Origin: an uncultured Flavobacteriales bacterium
Lineage (GTDB): Bacteria > Bacteroidota > Bacteroidia > Flavobacteriales_D > Sanyastnellaceae
Length of the DNA: 51,730 nucleotides
Assembly: GCA_938084585.1 (NCBI GenBank)
Contig: CALKFF010000026.1
Span: 1-51,730, forward strand
Reading direction: 5' to 3'
The notes beneath the pieces are model-generated. The model searched no databases and had not been told where the DNA came from. It was given only the letters and a program-made list of their open reading frames with translations. This document shows, piece after piece, positions 1 through 7,540 of this stretch. How positions within the stretch are numbered: the first letter of the stretch is position 1; each line of letters begins with the position of its first letter. The position numbers were made by a program, and so were the translations under genes.

Positions 1-32
1 CGGTCGACGACCGTCACTTTGATCATGCTCAT
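1..32 (-). CDS. N-terminal start of a truncated downstream gene, possibly 2Fe-2S ferredoxin
   Basis: Reading leftwards, an ATG at 32 opens a frame MSMIKVTVVD that runs off the window edge. It starts 9 nt after the stop of the ferredoxin-NADP reductase-like gene, so it is probably the next gene of that unit. Only ten codons are visible, so the product cannot be identified. A ferredoxin would fit the neighbour, but that is a guess from context only. Confidence 0.35.
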   Translation of the reverse strand, partial: MSMIKVTVVD

Positions 33-41
33 GCCGCCAAG

Positions 42-1049
42 TTAGAAACCAGCCACGCCGTTCACCGTGGTGTACTTCAACACCAAATTCTTGTCCGGGT
101 AGATGCGCTTGAACGCGCTCTGCACCATCAGCGTGGCCTCGTGGAACCCACAGAGGATGAGCTTGAGCTTGCCGGGGTAGGTGTTGATGTCGCCGATGGC
201 GTAGATGCCGGGCACGTTGGTGCTGTAATCGAAGGTGTCCACCTCGATGGCGTTCTTGCTGATGTTCAGGTTCCAGTCGGAGATGGGGCCCAGCTTGGGG
301 CTCAGGCCAAACAACGGCACCCAGTGGTCCGTCTCGAGCGTCATCTCGCCCTCGGACTTGTGCTTCACGGTCAAGGTCTCGAGCTTGCCGTCGCCCTCGG
401 TGCCGACCACTTCGGCGTTGGTGAGAAGGCGAACTTTGCCTTGCTCGGCGAGGTCCATGACCTTCTGCACGCTGTCAAGGTGGCCCCGAAATCCGTCGCG
501 GCGGTGGACCAAGGTGACTTCGCTGGCGACACCGTCGGCCAAGAAGATGGTCCAGTCTAGAGCGCTGTCCCCTCCCCCGCTGATCACCACGCGCTTGCCG
601 CGGTAGAACTCGGGGTCCTTGATGATGTACTCCACCCCCTTGTCCTCAAAGTCGGTGAGGTTGGAGATGGGCGGCTTGCGTGGCTCAAAACATCCCAATC
701 CGCCGGCGATGGAGATGATGGGGGCGCGGTGCACCGTGCCGCGGTTGGTGGTCACGATGAATTGGTCTTCGTCGTCTTTGACAATCGTCTCGGCACGCTC
801 CCCCAAGGTGAACCCTGGCTTGAAAGGCTCCGCTTGCTCCATCAATTGGTCGACCAAATCGCCGGCCAGGATGCTGGGGTAGGCGGGGATGTCATAGATG
901 GGCTTTTTGGGGTAGATCTCTGCACATTGCCCGCCAGGTTGTGGCAGGGCGTCGATGAGGTGGCAACGCAGCTTGAGCAAGCCCGCTTCAAAGACCGTGA
1001 ACAAGCCGCATGGACCTGCACCGATGATCAGAATGTCCGTTTGAATCAT
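42..1049 (-). CDS. Ferredoxin--NADP(+) reductase, thioredoxin-reductase-like type
   Basis: A 335-residue flavoprotein that probably passes electrons between NADPH and ferredoxin or flavodoxin in the cytoplasm. The N-terminal FAD-binding dinucleotide fold shows IIGAGPCGL near residues 8-16. A second nucleotide-binding fold shows ISGGGDSALDW mid-protein, and the C-terminal FAD motif YAIGDINTYPGK is present. The redox CxxC of true thioredoxin reductases is missing, as in the YumC-type reductases. The open frame extends upstream to a GTG at 1070, but a promoter -7 element (1058-1065) lies inside that extension. The ATG at 1049 gives the family's usual MIQTD start, so I chose it. The partial gene at the window edge follows 9 nt downstream. 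The true electron partner cannot be read from the sequence. Confidence 0.88.
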   Translation of the reverse strand: MIQTDILIIGAGPCGLFTVFEAGLLKLRCHLIDALPQPGGQCAEIYPKKPIYDIPAYPSILAGDLVDQLMEQAEPFKPGFTLGERAETIVKDDEDQFIVTTNRGTVHRAPIISIAGGLGCFEPRKPPISNLTDFEDKGVEYIIKDPEFYRGKRVVISGGGDSALDWTIFLADGVASEVTLVHRRDGFRGHLDSVQKVMDLAEQGKVRLLTNAEVVGTEGDGKLETLTVKHKSEGEMTLETDHWVPLFGLSPKLGPISDWNLNISKNAIEVDTFDYSTNVPGIYAIGDINTYPGKLKLILCGFHEATLMVQSAFKRIYPDKNLVLKYTTVNGVAGF

Positions 1050-1057
1050 GTCGAAGG

Positions 1058-1065
1058 CAAAAGTA
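1058..1065 (-). promoter_or_regulatory. Promoter -7 element of the reductase gene
   Basis: TACTTTTG matches the Bacteroidota -7 consensus TAnnTTTG and ends 8 nt before the chosen ATG at 1049. It sits within the longer GTG-initiated frame and argues against that start. No clear -33 TTG is visible. Confidence 0.6.
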
Positions 1066-1122
1066 CTCACCCAACAACGCAGGACGTGGGGTGTTCACTG
1101 AAGGAATTTTCAGACTCCCCCT

Positions 1123-1368
1123 TCACAAAAGGTTGATGGCCTCGATCGCCGTCAACTCCGGCACGGCCTTTTTCAGCGCCGACTCCACGCCGCCTTTCAA
1201 GGTCATGTTGATCATGGAGCAATCCGCGCAAGCCCCCATCAATTCAATGCGCGCCACAAGGTCGTCGGTGATTTCCACCAAACGGATGTCGCCCCCATCC
1301 GCCTCGAGGTAGGGCCGGAGTTCTTGGAGCGTGGTTTCCACGCGTTCTTGCACGCTGGGGATCGCCAT
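1123..1368 (-). CDS. NifU C-terminal-domain iron-sulfur scaffold protein
   Basis: An 81-residue protein consisting only of the NifU C-terminal (Nfu) domain, which carries a transient Fe-S cluster between two subunits and hands it to apo-proteins. The signature is LEADGGDIRL near residues 21-30, followed by the cluster-binding CxxC at Cys47 and Cys50 (GACADCSM). The start codon lies 1 nt after the stop of the upstream mrp gene, so the two are surely co-transcribed. That pairing of an Nfu scaffold with an Mrp-type ATPase fits a shared role in Fe-S delivery. A weak 5-bp hairpin at about 1098-1113 follows the gene but has no good T tract. Confidence 0.92.
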   Translation of the reverse strand: MAIPSVQERVETTLQELRPYLEADGGDIRLVEITDDLVARIELMGACADCSMINMTLKGGVESALKKAVPELTAIEAINLL

Positions 1369-1369
1369 G

Positions 1370-2446
1370 TCAAACGTCTTTGCCGAGTTGTTTCAGCAAG
1401 TTAGCCACGACGGCCCGAAACGCGGCGGCGGCTTCGCCGTTCGTTTGGAGGGCGGCAGGGCGACCTGCGTCGCCGGCTTCGCGGATGGTTTGGAGCAACG
1501 GCAACTCGCCGAGGAAAGGCGCTTCGAGGCTGTCGGCCAAGCGCTTCACCCCGTCGCGGCCAAAGATGTGGTACTTCTTCTCCGGCATGTCGGGCGGCAC
1601 GAAATAGGCCATGTTCTCGACCATGCCCAGCACGGGGACTTTCAGCTCGTCCAAGCGGAACATGCCCACGCCTTTCCGCGCGTCGGCCAGCGCCACGTCC
1701 TGCGGCGTGCTCACGATGACGGCGCCAGAGAGCGGAATCTGCTGTACCAAGGACAAGTGGATGTCGCCGGTGCCCGGAGGCAGGTCCACGATCATGAAAT
1801 CGAGCTTGCCCCAATCGGCATCCGTGAACAGCTGGTTGAGCGCCCGGCTGGCCATGGGGCCGCGCCACACGATCGCCTGGTCCGGGTCCGCGAAAAAGCC
1901 GATGGACAGGACTTTGACACCGTACTGCTCGATGGGCTCGATTTTGGTCTTGCCTTCCACCTCCACAGGCTGAGGCTTCTCCCCGGCCACGTCGAACATG
2001 GTCGGCACGCTGGGGCCGTGGATGTCCGCGTCAACGAGGCCGACTTTGTAGCCGAGTTGGGCCAACGCGACAGCGAGGTTGGAAGACACCGTGCTCTTGC
2101 CCACCCCGCCCTTGCCGGAAGCGACGGCGATCACGTGCTCCACGCCGGGCAGGACCTTGCGGGTCTCGAGCGTGCGTTCCTCTTGCTTGAGTGGGATCAC
2201 CTTCACGTCGCACGCCACGGGCTTGCCGAAGGTGCGCTCCAACGCAAACTCAACAGCCTCCTGCATGCGCTTGCGGGCGTGCATTGCGGGGTTGCTGGAC
2301 TTCACCGTCAGCGTCAGGCCATCGCCGTGGTCTCCAGCGGCTCCTTCCACCTCGACCAAATCGAGGGAAACCACGTCCTTGCCCAGCTCCGGTTCAACCA
2401 CCCCGCGCAACGCGTCGAGGATGGCGTCGTTCGTCCAATTGCTCAT
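1370..2446 (-). CDS. mrp: Mrp/ApbC-family P-loop ATPase, iron-sulfur carrier
   Basis: A 358-residue cytoplasmic ATPase implicated in loading Fe-S clusters onto target enzymes. An N-terminal MIP18/DUF59 domain (about residues 5-85) is followed by a deviant Walker A, SGKGGVGKST (110-119), and the Mrp motif VDADIHGPSVP (138-148). Further on are DLPPGTGD and VENMAYFVPP. The CPxC that binds the cluster in enterobacterial ApbC is absent from the segment after ENMAYF; Mrp proteins of Bacteroidota commonly lack it. The frame extends 17 codons upstream into the preceding gene, but ATG 2446 begins 4 nt after that gene's stop and gives a normal N-terminus. It lies between an alkyltransferase-like gene and the nifU-like gene, with near-zero spacing. 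Confidence 0.93.
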   Translation of the reverse strand: MSNWTNDAILDALRGVVEPELGKDVVSLDLVEVEGAAGDHGDGLTLTVKSSNPAMHARKRMQEAVEFALERTFGKPVACDVKVIPLKQEERTLETRKVLPGVEHVIAVASGKGGVGKSTVSSNLAVALAQLGYKVGLVDADIHGPSVPTMFDVAGEKPQPVEVEGKTKIEPIEQYGVKVLSIGFFADPDQAIVWRGPMASRALNQLFTDADWGKLDFMIVDLPPGTGDIHLSLVQQIPLSGAVIVSTPQDVALADARKGVGMFRLDELKVPVLGMVENMAYFVPPDMPEKKYHIFGRDGVKRLADSLEAPFLGELPLLQTIREAGDAGRPAALQTNGEAAAAFRAVVANLLKQLGKDV

Positions 2447-2450
2447 GGGG

Positions 2451-2801
2451 TCAAAGTTCGGACAAGGGGTCCCAAAACACAGCCTCAAAGTCCACAACGC
2501 ACCCGTCTTTCACCACCACGCCTTCCGCTTCGAGCATGACGTCCATTGGCCGGTCTGCTGGAAAGTGAATCGCGCCGGTCAGCATTCCCTGGCGGTTCAC
2601 AACGCGGTGCGCGGGCACAGGGGGCGTCACCCCAAAACTTTTGTTCAGGATCCAGCCCACACGACGGCTGGCGCGGGCCGCCCCCAAGCACTTGGCCACG
2701 GCCCCGTACGAGGTCACCCGGCCGGGCGGGATGGCCCGGACCACGTCGAAGACTTCTTCCGGGAAGTCGCGGTTGGGCTTGGTGGATTTGGGCTCAGTCA
2801 T
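2451..2801 (-). CDS. Alkyltransferase-like protein (MGMT family without active-site Cys)
   Basis: A 116-residue single-domain protein of the O6-alkylguanine-DNA alkyltransferase DNA-binding fold. It has the helix-turn-helix region GRVTSYGAVAKCLG (28-40) with the conserved Tyr32, and the VPAHRV motif (62-67). In active methyltransferases this motif is PCHRV; here the alkyl-accepting Cys is Ala64. That marks it as an alkyltransferase-like (ATL) protein, a class that binds O6-alkylguanine and signals to nucleotide excision repair instead of reversing the damage. The start overlaps trmB by 8 bp, so translation is probably coupled. The biological role is inferred from the family. Confidence 0.88.
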   Translation of the reverse strand: MTEPKSTKPNRDFPEEVFDVVRAIPPGRVTSYGAVAKCLGAARASRRVGWILNKSFGVTPPVPAHRVVNRQGMLTGAIHFPADRPMDVMLEAEGVVVKDGCVVDFEAVFWDPLSEL

Positions 2802-3510
2802 CGGAAGGGCCTTCCTCCCACGCCGGCGGACGAATCTCCATGAAGTGGATGTTATTCCCCTCCGCGAGCCACCGCTGCTCGTAGTACGTCTTGATCTCCA
2901 GCGCCTCGCGCAGGTCGTTGTCGACGCCGTCGAGGAACCCGCCGTAGACGTCGTCCGAGTCGTGCAGGAACGGGTAACCGGCCGCCACGTAGTCCTCTTT
3001 GGACAAGGCGTACAGCAACGCGCTGTCCGACTTGACTTTCACCGTCCCTTCAGGGGCCAAAAACCGGCGGTACCGCTCGATGAACTTGCCCGAGGTGATG
3101 CGCTTGGTGCCCTTCTCGTCCTTGGGTTGCGGGTCGCTGAAGGTCAGCCAAATGTCGGCGACCTCCCCCGGCCCAAAGAACTGGTCGATGAACTCGATGC
3201 GGGTGCGCAAGAAGGCCACGTTGGACAAAGATTCCTGGTTGGCCGTCTTGGCCCCACGCCAGAACCGGTGACCCTTGATGTCGACCCCGATGAAGTTGCG
3301 GTTGGGCCACTTTCGGGCCAACCCCACGGTGTATTCCCCCTTGCCGCATCCGAGCTCCAGGGTGATGGGGTTGTTGTTCTTGAACACGGCCTTGTGCCAC
3401 TGTCCCTTGTAGGGGTGGTTGGCGCCTTGCACCGCGTCTTGAAGGTCGGGTTCGAAGACGTTGTCCATCTCCGCATTCTCCTCCCATTTCCAAAGTTTGC
3501 CCTTGCCCAT
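2794..3510 (-). CDS. trmB: tRNA (guanine-N7)-methyltransferase
   Basis: A 238-residue SAM-dependent enzyme that makes m7G46 in tRNA variable loops. The SAM-binding motif LELGCGKGEYT is near residues 51-61, followed by GVDIKGHRFWRGAKTA, then FSDPQPKDEKGTKR, the family's substrate-binding motif. Length is typical. It is the first gene of the minus-strand group trmB, ATL, mrp, nifU-like, and diverges from the glycosyltransferase gene across a 41-bp gap. A TAAATTCG promoter element lies 16 nt before the start. Confidence 0.95.
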   Translation of the reverse strand: MGKGKLWKWEENAEMDNVFEPDLQDAVQGANHPYKGQWHKAVFKNNNPITLELGCGKGEYTVGLARKWPNRNFIGVDIKGHRFWRGAKTANQESLSNVAFLRTRIEFIDQFFGPGEVADIWLTFSDPQPKDEKGTKRITSGKFIERYRRFLAPEGTVKVKSDSALLYALSKEDYVAAGYPFLHDSDDVYGGFLDGVDNDLREALEIKTYYEQRWLAEGNNIHFMEIRPPAWEEGPSDD

Positions 3511-3526
3511 GCTCGTTGAATTGGGG

Positions 3527-3534
3527 CGAATTTA
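3527..3534 (-). promoter_or_regulatory. Promoter -7 element upstream of trmB
   Basis: TAAATTCG on the minus strand fits TAnnTT(T/C)G and lies 16 nt before the trmB ATG, giving a predicted short leader. The divergent glycosyltransferase gene must have its own promoter in the same 41 bp; the only candidate is a poor GAACTTGA at 3536-3543. Confidence 0.45.
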
Positions 3535-3551
3535 GGAACTTGACCTCGACC

Positions 3552-4649
3552 ATGAACGCCCCCGCCTCGGACCGTCCTCAACTGCTGGTGACCTTGCTCG
3601 ATTGGGGCATGGGACACGCCACGCGGACCTTGCCGCTCATCGAGCACGCCGCGGCGTGCGGATGGCACGTGCACGTCGCCACGAAAGGCACCGCATTGGC
3701 CTGGCTCAAGCGCCACCTCGACCCCACCTTGCCCCTGACGTTCCACGACAAGCCGGGGCCGGAAATCAAGTACGCCAAGCGTGGCAACTTCCTCCGCATC
3801 GCGGGCCAAATGCCGGCCTTCGTCGCGCACATCGAGCGGGAACGCACTTGGACGTCCAACTTCGTCGAAGCCCACGGCATCGATGCCATCTACTCCGACA
3901 ACTGCTACGGCACGGCGGTCCCTGGCGTGCCGTCCATTCTGATGTCGCACCAACTGCAGGTCCCGACCCCCAAAATCCTTGAGGGCGCGGCCCGCGGCAT
4001 GGTGGCGCGCTGGGCCAAGGCGTTCGACCAGCTGTGGGTGCCCGACACCGTACCTGGGCCCCAGTCCCTCAGCGGCCACCTGGCGGCGGCGGACGTCCAC
4101 CCCCACACCGAGTATGTCGGGGTGTTGAGCCGTTTGGCCCAGCACCGCCAAGACAACCCGCCACAGACCTGGCACAAAGTCGGCATGGTCAGCGGCCTGG
4201 AGCCCCACCGCGGGCTGATGGAAGCGGCCCTGCGCGATTGGATGGCCGACTCGGACGAGCCCTGCCTCGTCATCGCCGGCAAGCCCGGCGGTGGCGTGCA
4301 GGTGGACGGCCACATCACGACCTGGTGCGACCCGAGCGACGCGGAGTTGGCCTCGGCGCTCCAGGAAGCCAGGACCGTGGTCTGTCGGAGCGGGTACAGC
4401 TCGCAGCTCGACTTGGCGGCCCTGGACGCCCGCGCGATCCTCGTGCCGACGCCAGGCCAGCCCGAGCAGGAAGCCCTGGGGAAGCTGTGGGCGTCCCGGT
4501 TTGGGTTCACGTGCCTGACCCAAAAACAACTCGAAGCCGGCGATTTGCCAGAACACGCCACCGGATCTTTGCCCGACGAACCGGCCAACGTTCGCGCGTT
4601 TGACCTGCTCGAACAATGGCTGCACACCCATCAACCTGCCCACGCATGA
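3552..4649 (+). CDS. MurG-like (GT-B) glycosyltransferase
   Basis: A 365-residue probable NDP-sugar glycosyltransferase of the GT-B fold. The N-terminus has LLDWGMGHATRTLPL (about 14-28), the glycine-rich acceptor loop typical of MurG-like enzymes that act on soluble or membrane-linked acceptors. The C-terminal half has CRSGYSSQLDL and LVPTPGQPEQEALG, matching the donor-site pattern of glycosyltransferase family 28-like C-terminal domains. No membrane segment is visible. ATG 3552 gives the MNAPASD start; a 12-codon upstream extension into the promoter region is unlikely. Its stop codon overlaps the start of tadA (ATGA). The sugar and acceptor are unknown. Confidence 0.78.
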   Translation: MNAPASDRPQLLVTLLDWGMGHATRTLPLIEHAAACGWHVHVATKGTALAWLKRHLDPTLPLTFHDKPGPEIKYAKRGNFLRIAGQMPAFVAHIERERTWTSNFVEAHGIDAIYSDNCYGTAVPGVPSILMSHQLQVPTPKILEGAARGMVARWAKAFDQLWVPDTVPGPQSLSGHLAAADVHPHTEYVGVLSRLAQHRQDNPPQTWHKVGMVSGLEPHRGLMEAALRDWMADSDEPCLVIAGKPGGGVQVDGHITTWCDPSDAELASALQEARTVVCRSGYSSQLDLAALDARAILVPTPGQPEQEALGKLWASRFGFTCLTQKQLEAGDLPEHATGSLPDEPANVRAFDLLEQWLHTHQPAHA

Positions 4650-5101
4650 GCGCTCCCTTCACCGACGACGACGTCCGATTCATGAACATGGCCTTGAAAG
4701 AGGCTGAGGCCGCCGCTGAGATGGACGAGGTGCCGGTCGGGGCGGTGATCGTGTCCCAGGGCCAGGTCATCGCCCGGGCGCACAACCTCTGCGAGCGCTT
4801 GAGGGATTTCACCGCCCATGCGGAGATGCAGGCGTTCACGAGCGCCTCGGAGTACCTGGGCGGCAAGTTCCTCGACAAGTGCACGCTGTATGTGACGCTG
4901 GAACCATGCCCGATGTGCGCAGGGGCGGCGTTTTGGACCCGCATTGGCCGCGTGGTCTACGGGGCCAAAGACGAGAAGCGCGGCCACTCCAAATTCGACG
5001 GCCAACTCACCATGCTCCACCCCAAGACGGAATGCCAAGGCGGGCTGCTGGCGGACGAAGCCGCCGCCCTCCTGACGGCCTTCTTCCGGGCCAAGAGGTG
5101 A
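4646..5101 (+). CDS. tadA: tRNA-specific adenosine deaminase TadA-like
   Basis: A 151-residue zinc deaminase, probably converting A34 to inosine in tRNA. The zinc and catalytic motif HAEM (near 52-55) and the PCPMC motif (near 82-86) are both present, as is the N-terminal MNMALKEAEAA helix. Length is normal for TadA, though guanine deaminases share these motifs. The ATG overlaps the upstream glycosyltransferase stop by 4 nt. A perfect dyad at 5104-5118 follows just after its stop. Confidence 0.88.
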   Translation: MSAPFTDDDVRFMNMALKEAEAAAEMDEVPVGAVIVSQGQVIARAHNLCERLRDFTAHAEMQAFTSASEYLGGKFLDKCTLYVTLEPCPMCAGAAFWTRIGRVVYGAKDEKRGHSKFDGQLTMLHPKTECQGGLLADEAAALLTAFFRAKR

Positions 5102-5103
5102 TT

Positions 5104-5118
5104 CCGGCACCTTGCCGG
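5104..5118. promoter_or_regulatory. Perfect 6-3-6 inverted repeat between tadA and mgtE
   Basis: CCGGCA-CCT-TGCCGG starts 3 nt after the tadA stop and ends 4 nt before the mgtE -7 element at 5123. It overlaps the place where a -33 element would be. As RNA it could be a small hairpin ending tadA transcripts, but no T run follows. As DNA it could be an operator for mgtE. Neither use is proven. Confidence 0.4.
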
Positions 5119-5122
5119 CCCT

Positions 5123-5130
5123 TACCTTTG
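5123..5130 (+). promoter_or_regulatory. Promoter -7 element of mgtE, 4 nt before ATG
   Basis: TACCTTTG is a full match to TAnnTTTG, followed by GGCC and the mgtE ATG at 5135. Transcription would start at or within a base or two of the start codon. There is no room for an M-box or other leader riboswitch. Confidence 0.65.
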
Positions 5131-5134
5131 GGCC

Positions 5135-6496
5135 ATGCTTGAGCTGACACGGGACTTCCTCGACCGCTTGCAGGCTCAGATTGAGTCAGGCAAGGACGTG
5201 GAGTTGGCGGCGACTTTGGGCGAAATCCACCCCAAAGACGTGGCCGACATCTTCGACGCGCTCAAGCGTGAGGAAACCCTGTACCTCTACCGCCTGCTGG
5301 ATCCCGACCAACGCTCGGAAGTCATCGCTGAGCTGGAGGAAGACATCCGGGAGGAACTCCTGAGCTCGCTGAGCTCCAAGGAAATCGCCGAGGACGTCAT
5401 CGAGGGGTTGGAAAGCGACGACGCGGCCGACGCCTTGGCCGATTTGCCCGAGGCCAAAGTCGAAGAAGCCCTCCGCCTTGTGGACGACCAAGAGTCGGCC
5501 TCCGACGTCCGTGAACTGCTCAACTACGAGGAAGGCACCGCCGGCGCCCTGATGGCTGTGGAACTCGTGAAGGTCGAGGAAGACTGGACGGTGGCCCGCG
5601 CCATCCGCGAAATCCGCGCACAGGCTTCCGACGTCGACAACATCTACACCATCTACGTGGTGGACGAAGTGGGACGCCTGAACGGCCGCCTCTCCCTCAA
5701 GAGCCTTTTGCTCAACGCTTCGAGCGCGCGCAGCGTGCTTCGCGACCTCAAAGACGACGACGACCTCGTGACTGTCCAAGCGGACGAATCGGAAGAAGTG
5801 GTCGTGAAGATGATGGAGCGGTACGACCTCGTGGCCCTGCCCGTGGTCGACGAAGCCGGCCTGCTTTTGGGCCGAATCACCATCGACGACGCGGTGGACG
5901 TGTTGATTGAAGACGCCGAGCGCGACTACCAGCTGGCCTCCGGGATTTCGGAAGACGTGGAAGGCAAGGACAGCGTGTGGGCCCTGACCCGGGCGCGATT
6001 GCCTTGGCTCCTCATCGGCCTGGGCGGCGGGATTGGTGGCGCCTACGTCATTGGGGCCTTCGACATCGAGAACAACCCCGAGATGGCCCTCTTCATCCCG
6101 CTCATTGCGGCGATGGGCGGCAACGTCGGCGTGCAATCCTCGGCCATCGTGGTGCAAGGATTGGCCTCCGCCAACGTGAACATGGGCAACCTCGTGGGCC
6201 GCTTGCTCAAGGAATTGAGCGTGGGCCTCGTCAACGGGTTGATTTGTTCTGCGGTCATTCTGCTCACCAGCATCGCACTTGGGTTTGGGTGGACCCTGAG
6301 CACCACTGTCAGCGCCTCTTTGCTGTGTGTGATCGTCTTTGCGGCACTCTTCGGGGCATTTGTCCCCTTGATGCTGGACAAGCGCAACATCGACCCCGCC
6401 TTGGCCACCGGACCCTTCATCACGACCGCCAATGACATCATGGGGTTGGTCATTTACTTCAGCATCGGCTCGTTGGTGGCGAGCCTCATGGCCTGA
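5135..6496 (+). CDS. mgtE: Magnesium transporter MgtE
   Basis: A 453-residue inner-membrane Mg2+ channel/transporter. The first ~125 residues form the acidic MgtE N domain (HPKDVADIFDAL, then LESDDAADALADLP). Two CBS domains follow (about 130-255), including YTIYVVDEVGRLNG and YDLVALPVVDEAGLLLG. The C-terminal membrane domain has about five helices from residue 285 and ends with the pore motif GPFITTANDIMGL, including the conserved Asp. The acidic cytosolic domains are the Mg2+ sensor that gates the pore. The hydroxyacid dehydrogenase gene begins 5 nt after the stop, so the two are probably one transcript. Confidence 0.95.
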   Translation: MLELTRDFLDRLQAQIESGKDVELAATLGEIHPKDVADIFDALKREETLYLYRLLDPDQRSEVIAELEEDIREELLSSLSSKEIAEDVIEGLESDDAADALADLPEAKVEEALRLVDDQESASDVRELLNYEEGTAGALMAVELVKVEEDWTVARAIREIRAQASDVDNIYTIYVVDEVGRLNGRLSLKSLLLNASSARSVLRDLKDDDDLVTVQADESEEVVVKMMERYDLVALPVVDEAGLLLGRITIDDAVDVLIEDAERDYQLASGISEDVEGKDSVWALTRARLPWLLIGLGGGIGGAYVIGAFDIENNPEMALFIPLIAAMGGNVGVQSSAIVVQGLASANVNMGNLVGRLLKELSVGLVNGLICSAVILLTSIALGFGWTLSTTVSASLLCVIVFAALFGAFVPLMLDKRNIDPALATGPFITTANDIMGLVIYFSIGSLVASLMA

Positions 6497-6501
6497 CGCG
6501 C

Positions 6502-7527
6502 ATGACTCGCGGGGCGGATTTCCACGTTTGGTTTCTCGACACGGTGCACCCCGTCCTTCAAGCGCGCCTTGAAGCGGCCGGCATGACGTGCCACGACGCG
6601 ACGGCCCTGACGCGGGAAGACTTGCTTGCGGCGGCCCAAACCACGCCCGTCCAGGCCCTCGTGCTTCGCAGCCGCATCCGGTTGACGACGGACCTCCTGC
6701 GTGCCATGCCTGACTTGCAATGGATTGCGCGCAGCGGATCTGGGCTCGAAAACATCGACCTCGAAGTCGCCGCTGAGATGGGCGTCGCCGTACACAGCAG
6801 CCCAGAGGGCAACCGCGACGCCGTGGCCGAGCACGCCACCGGCCTGCTCCTGAACCTCCTCAACCACATCCAGTCCGGCGACGCCACGATTCGGGAGCGC
6901 CAATGGATGCGGGAAGCCCATCGAGGCCGCGAATTGAAGACCATGACCGTGGGCATCGTCGGGTACGGTCACATGGGCCACGCCTTCGCCCAGCGCTTGG
7001 GCGGTTTCGGGTGCCGGGTCCTGGCGTACGACAAACACAAAGAGGGCTGGGGCAACTCCCCTTCTGTGGACCGGCCGCTGCCCCACGTCACACCCGCACC
7101 GCTCGAGCAACTGCACGCTGAAGCAGATGTCGTGAGTTTGCACTTGCCGTGGACCGAGGAAACCAAGGGCCTGGTGGACGCCACGTGGCTCGCCAAGTGG
7201 GCCAAGCCCATCGTGCTCCTGAACACCGCACGCGGCCCCATCGTGCGCACCAAAGACCTTCTGGACGCCCTGGATGCGGGAACGGTATGGCGGGCCGGTC
7301 TGGACGTGCTGGAGTTTGAAGGACGGTCGCTGGAGTCCTTGTCGGAGATGGCGGACCCTGAAGCGCGGAAAGCGTTTGAGCGCCTCTTGGCGGACGGCCG
7401 GGTGCTTTTGACGCCCCACGTGGCGGGATGGACAGAAGAGAGCTTGGTGAAGCTGAGTTCAGTCCTGGCCGACAAGATCCTGGGCCACGAAAAAGCCCCG
7501 GCGGATGGCCAGGGCTTTTCTCAATGA
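6502..7527 (+). CDS. D-isomer-specific 2-hydroxyacid dehydrogenase
   Basis: A 341-residue NAD-dependent oxidoreductase of the D-2-hydroxyacid dehydrogenase family, which includes phosphoglycerate dehydrogenase and hydroxypyruvate reductase. The Rossmann motif GIVGYGHMGHAFA is near residue 153. The catalytic Arg is in NTARGPIV (about 246-253), and the catalytic His in LTPHVAGWT near residue 310. There is no C-terminal ACT domain, so the substrate is not necessarily 3-phosphoglycerate. It follows mgtE by 5 nt. The last codons form half of a terminator hairpin, so the C-terminal residues are partly dictated by RNA structure. Confidence 0.85.
   Translation: MTRGADFHVWFLDTVHPVLQARLEAAGMTCHDATALTREDLLAAAQTTPVQALVLRSRIRLTTDLLRAMPDLQWIARSGSGLENIDLEVAAEMGVAVHSSPEGNRDAVAEHATGLLLNLLNHIQSGDATIRERQWMREAHRGRELKTMTVGIVGYGHMGHAFAQRLGGFGCRVLAYDKHKEGWGNSPSVDRPLPHVTPAPLEQLHAEADVVSLHLPWTEETKGLVDATWLAKWAKPIVLLNTARGPIVRTKDLLDALDAGTVWRAGLDVLEFEGRSLESLSEMADPEARKAFERLLADGRVLLTPHVAGWTEESLVKLSSVLADKILGHEKAPADGQGFSQ
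7491..7519. terminator. Bidirectional terminator inside the 3' end of the dehydrogenase gene
   Basis: AAAAGCCC (7491-7498) pairs with GGGCTTTT (7512-7519) around a 13-nt loop. It is flanked by A-rich sequence on one side and TTTT on the other, so it can work in both directions between convergent genes. It ends 5 nt before the dehydrogenase stop codon. Confidence 0.7.
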
Positions 7528-7540
7528 GGTTGAGGTCGAA

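Noticed and set aside
1331-2539. 402-codon plus-strand open frame opposite mrp
   Set aside because: Antisense shadow; reads as low-information His/Arg/Val-rich sequence.
5102-5134. M-box or other Mg2+ riboswitch before mgtE
   Set aside because: The gap is 33 bp and the promoter element ends 4 nt before the ATG, so there is no leader to fold.
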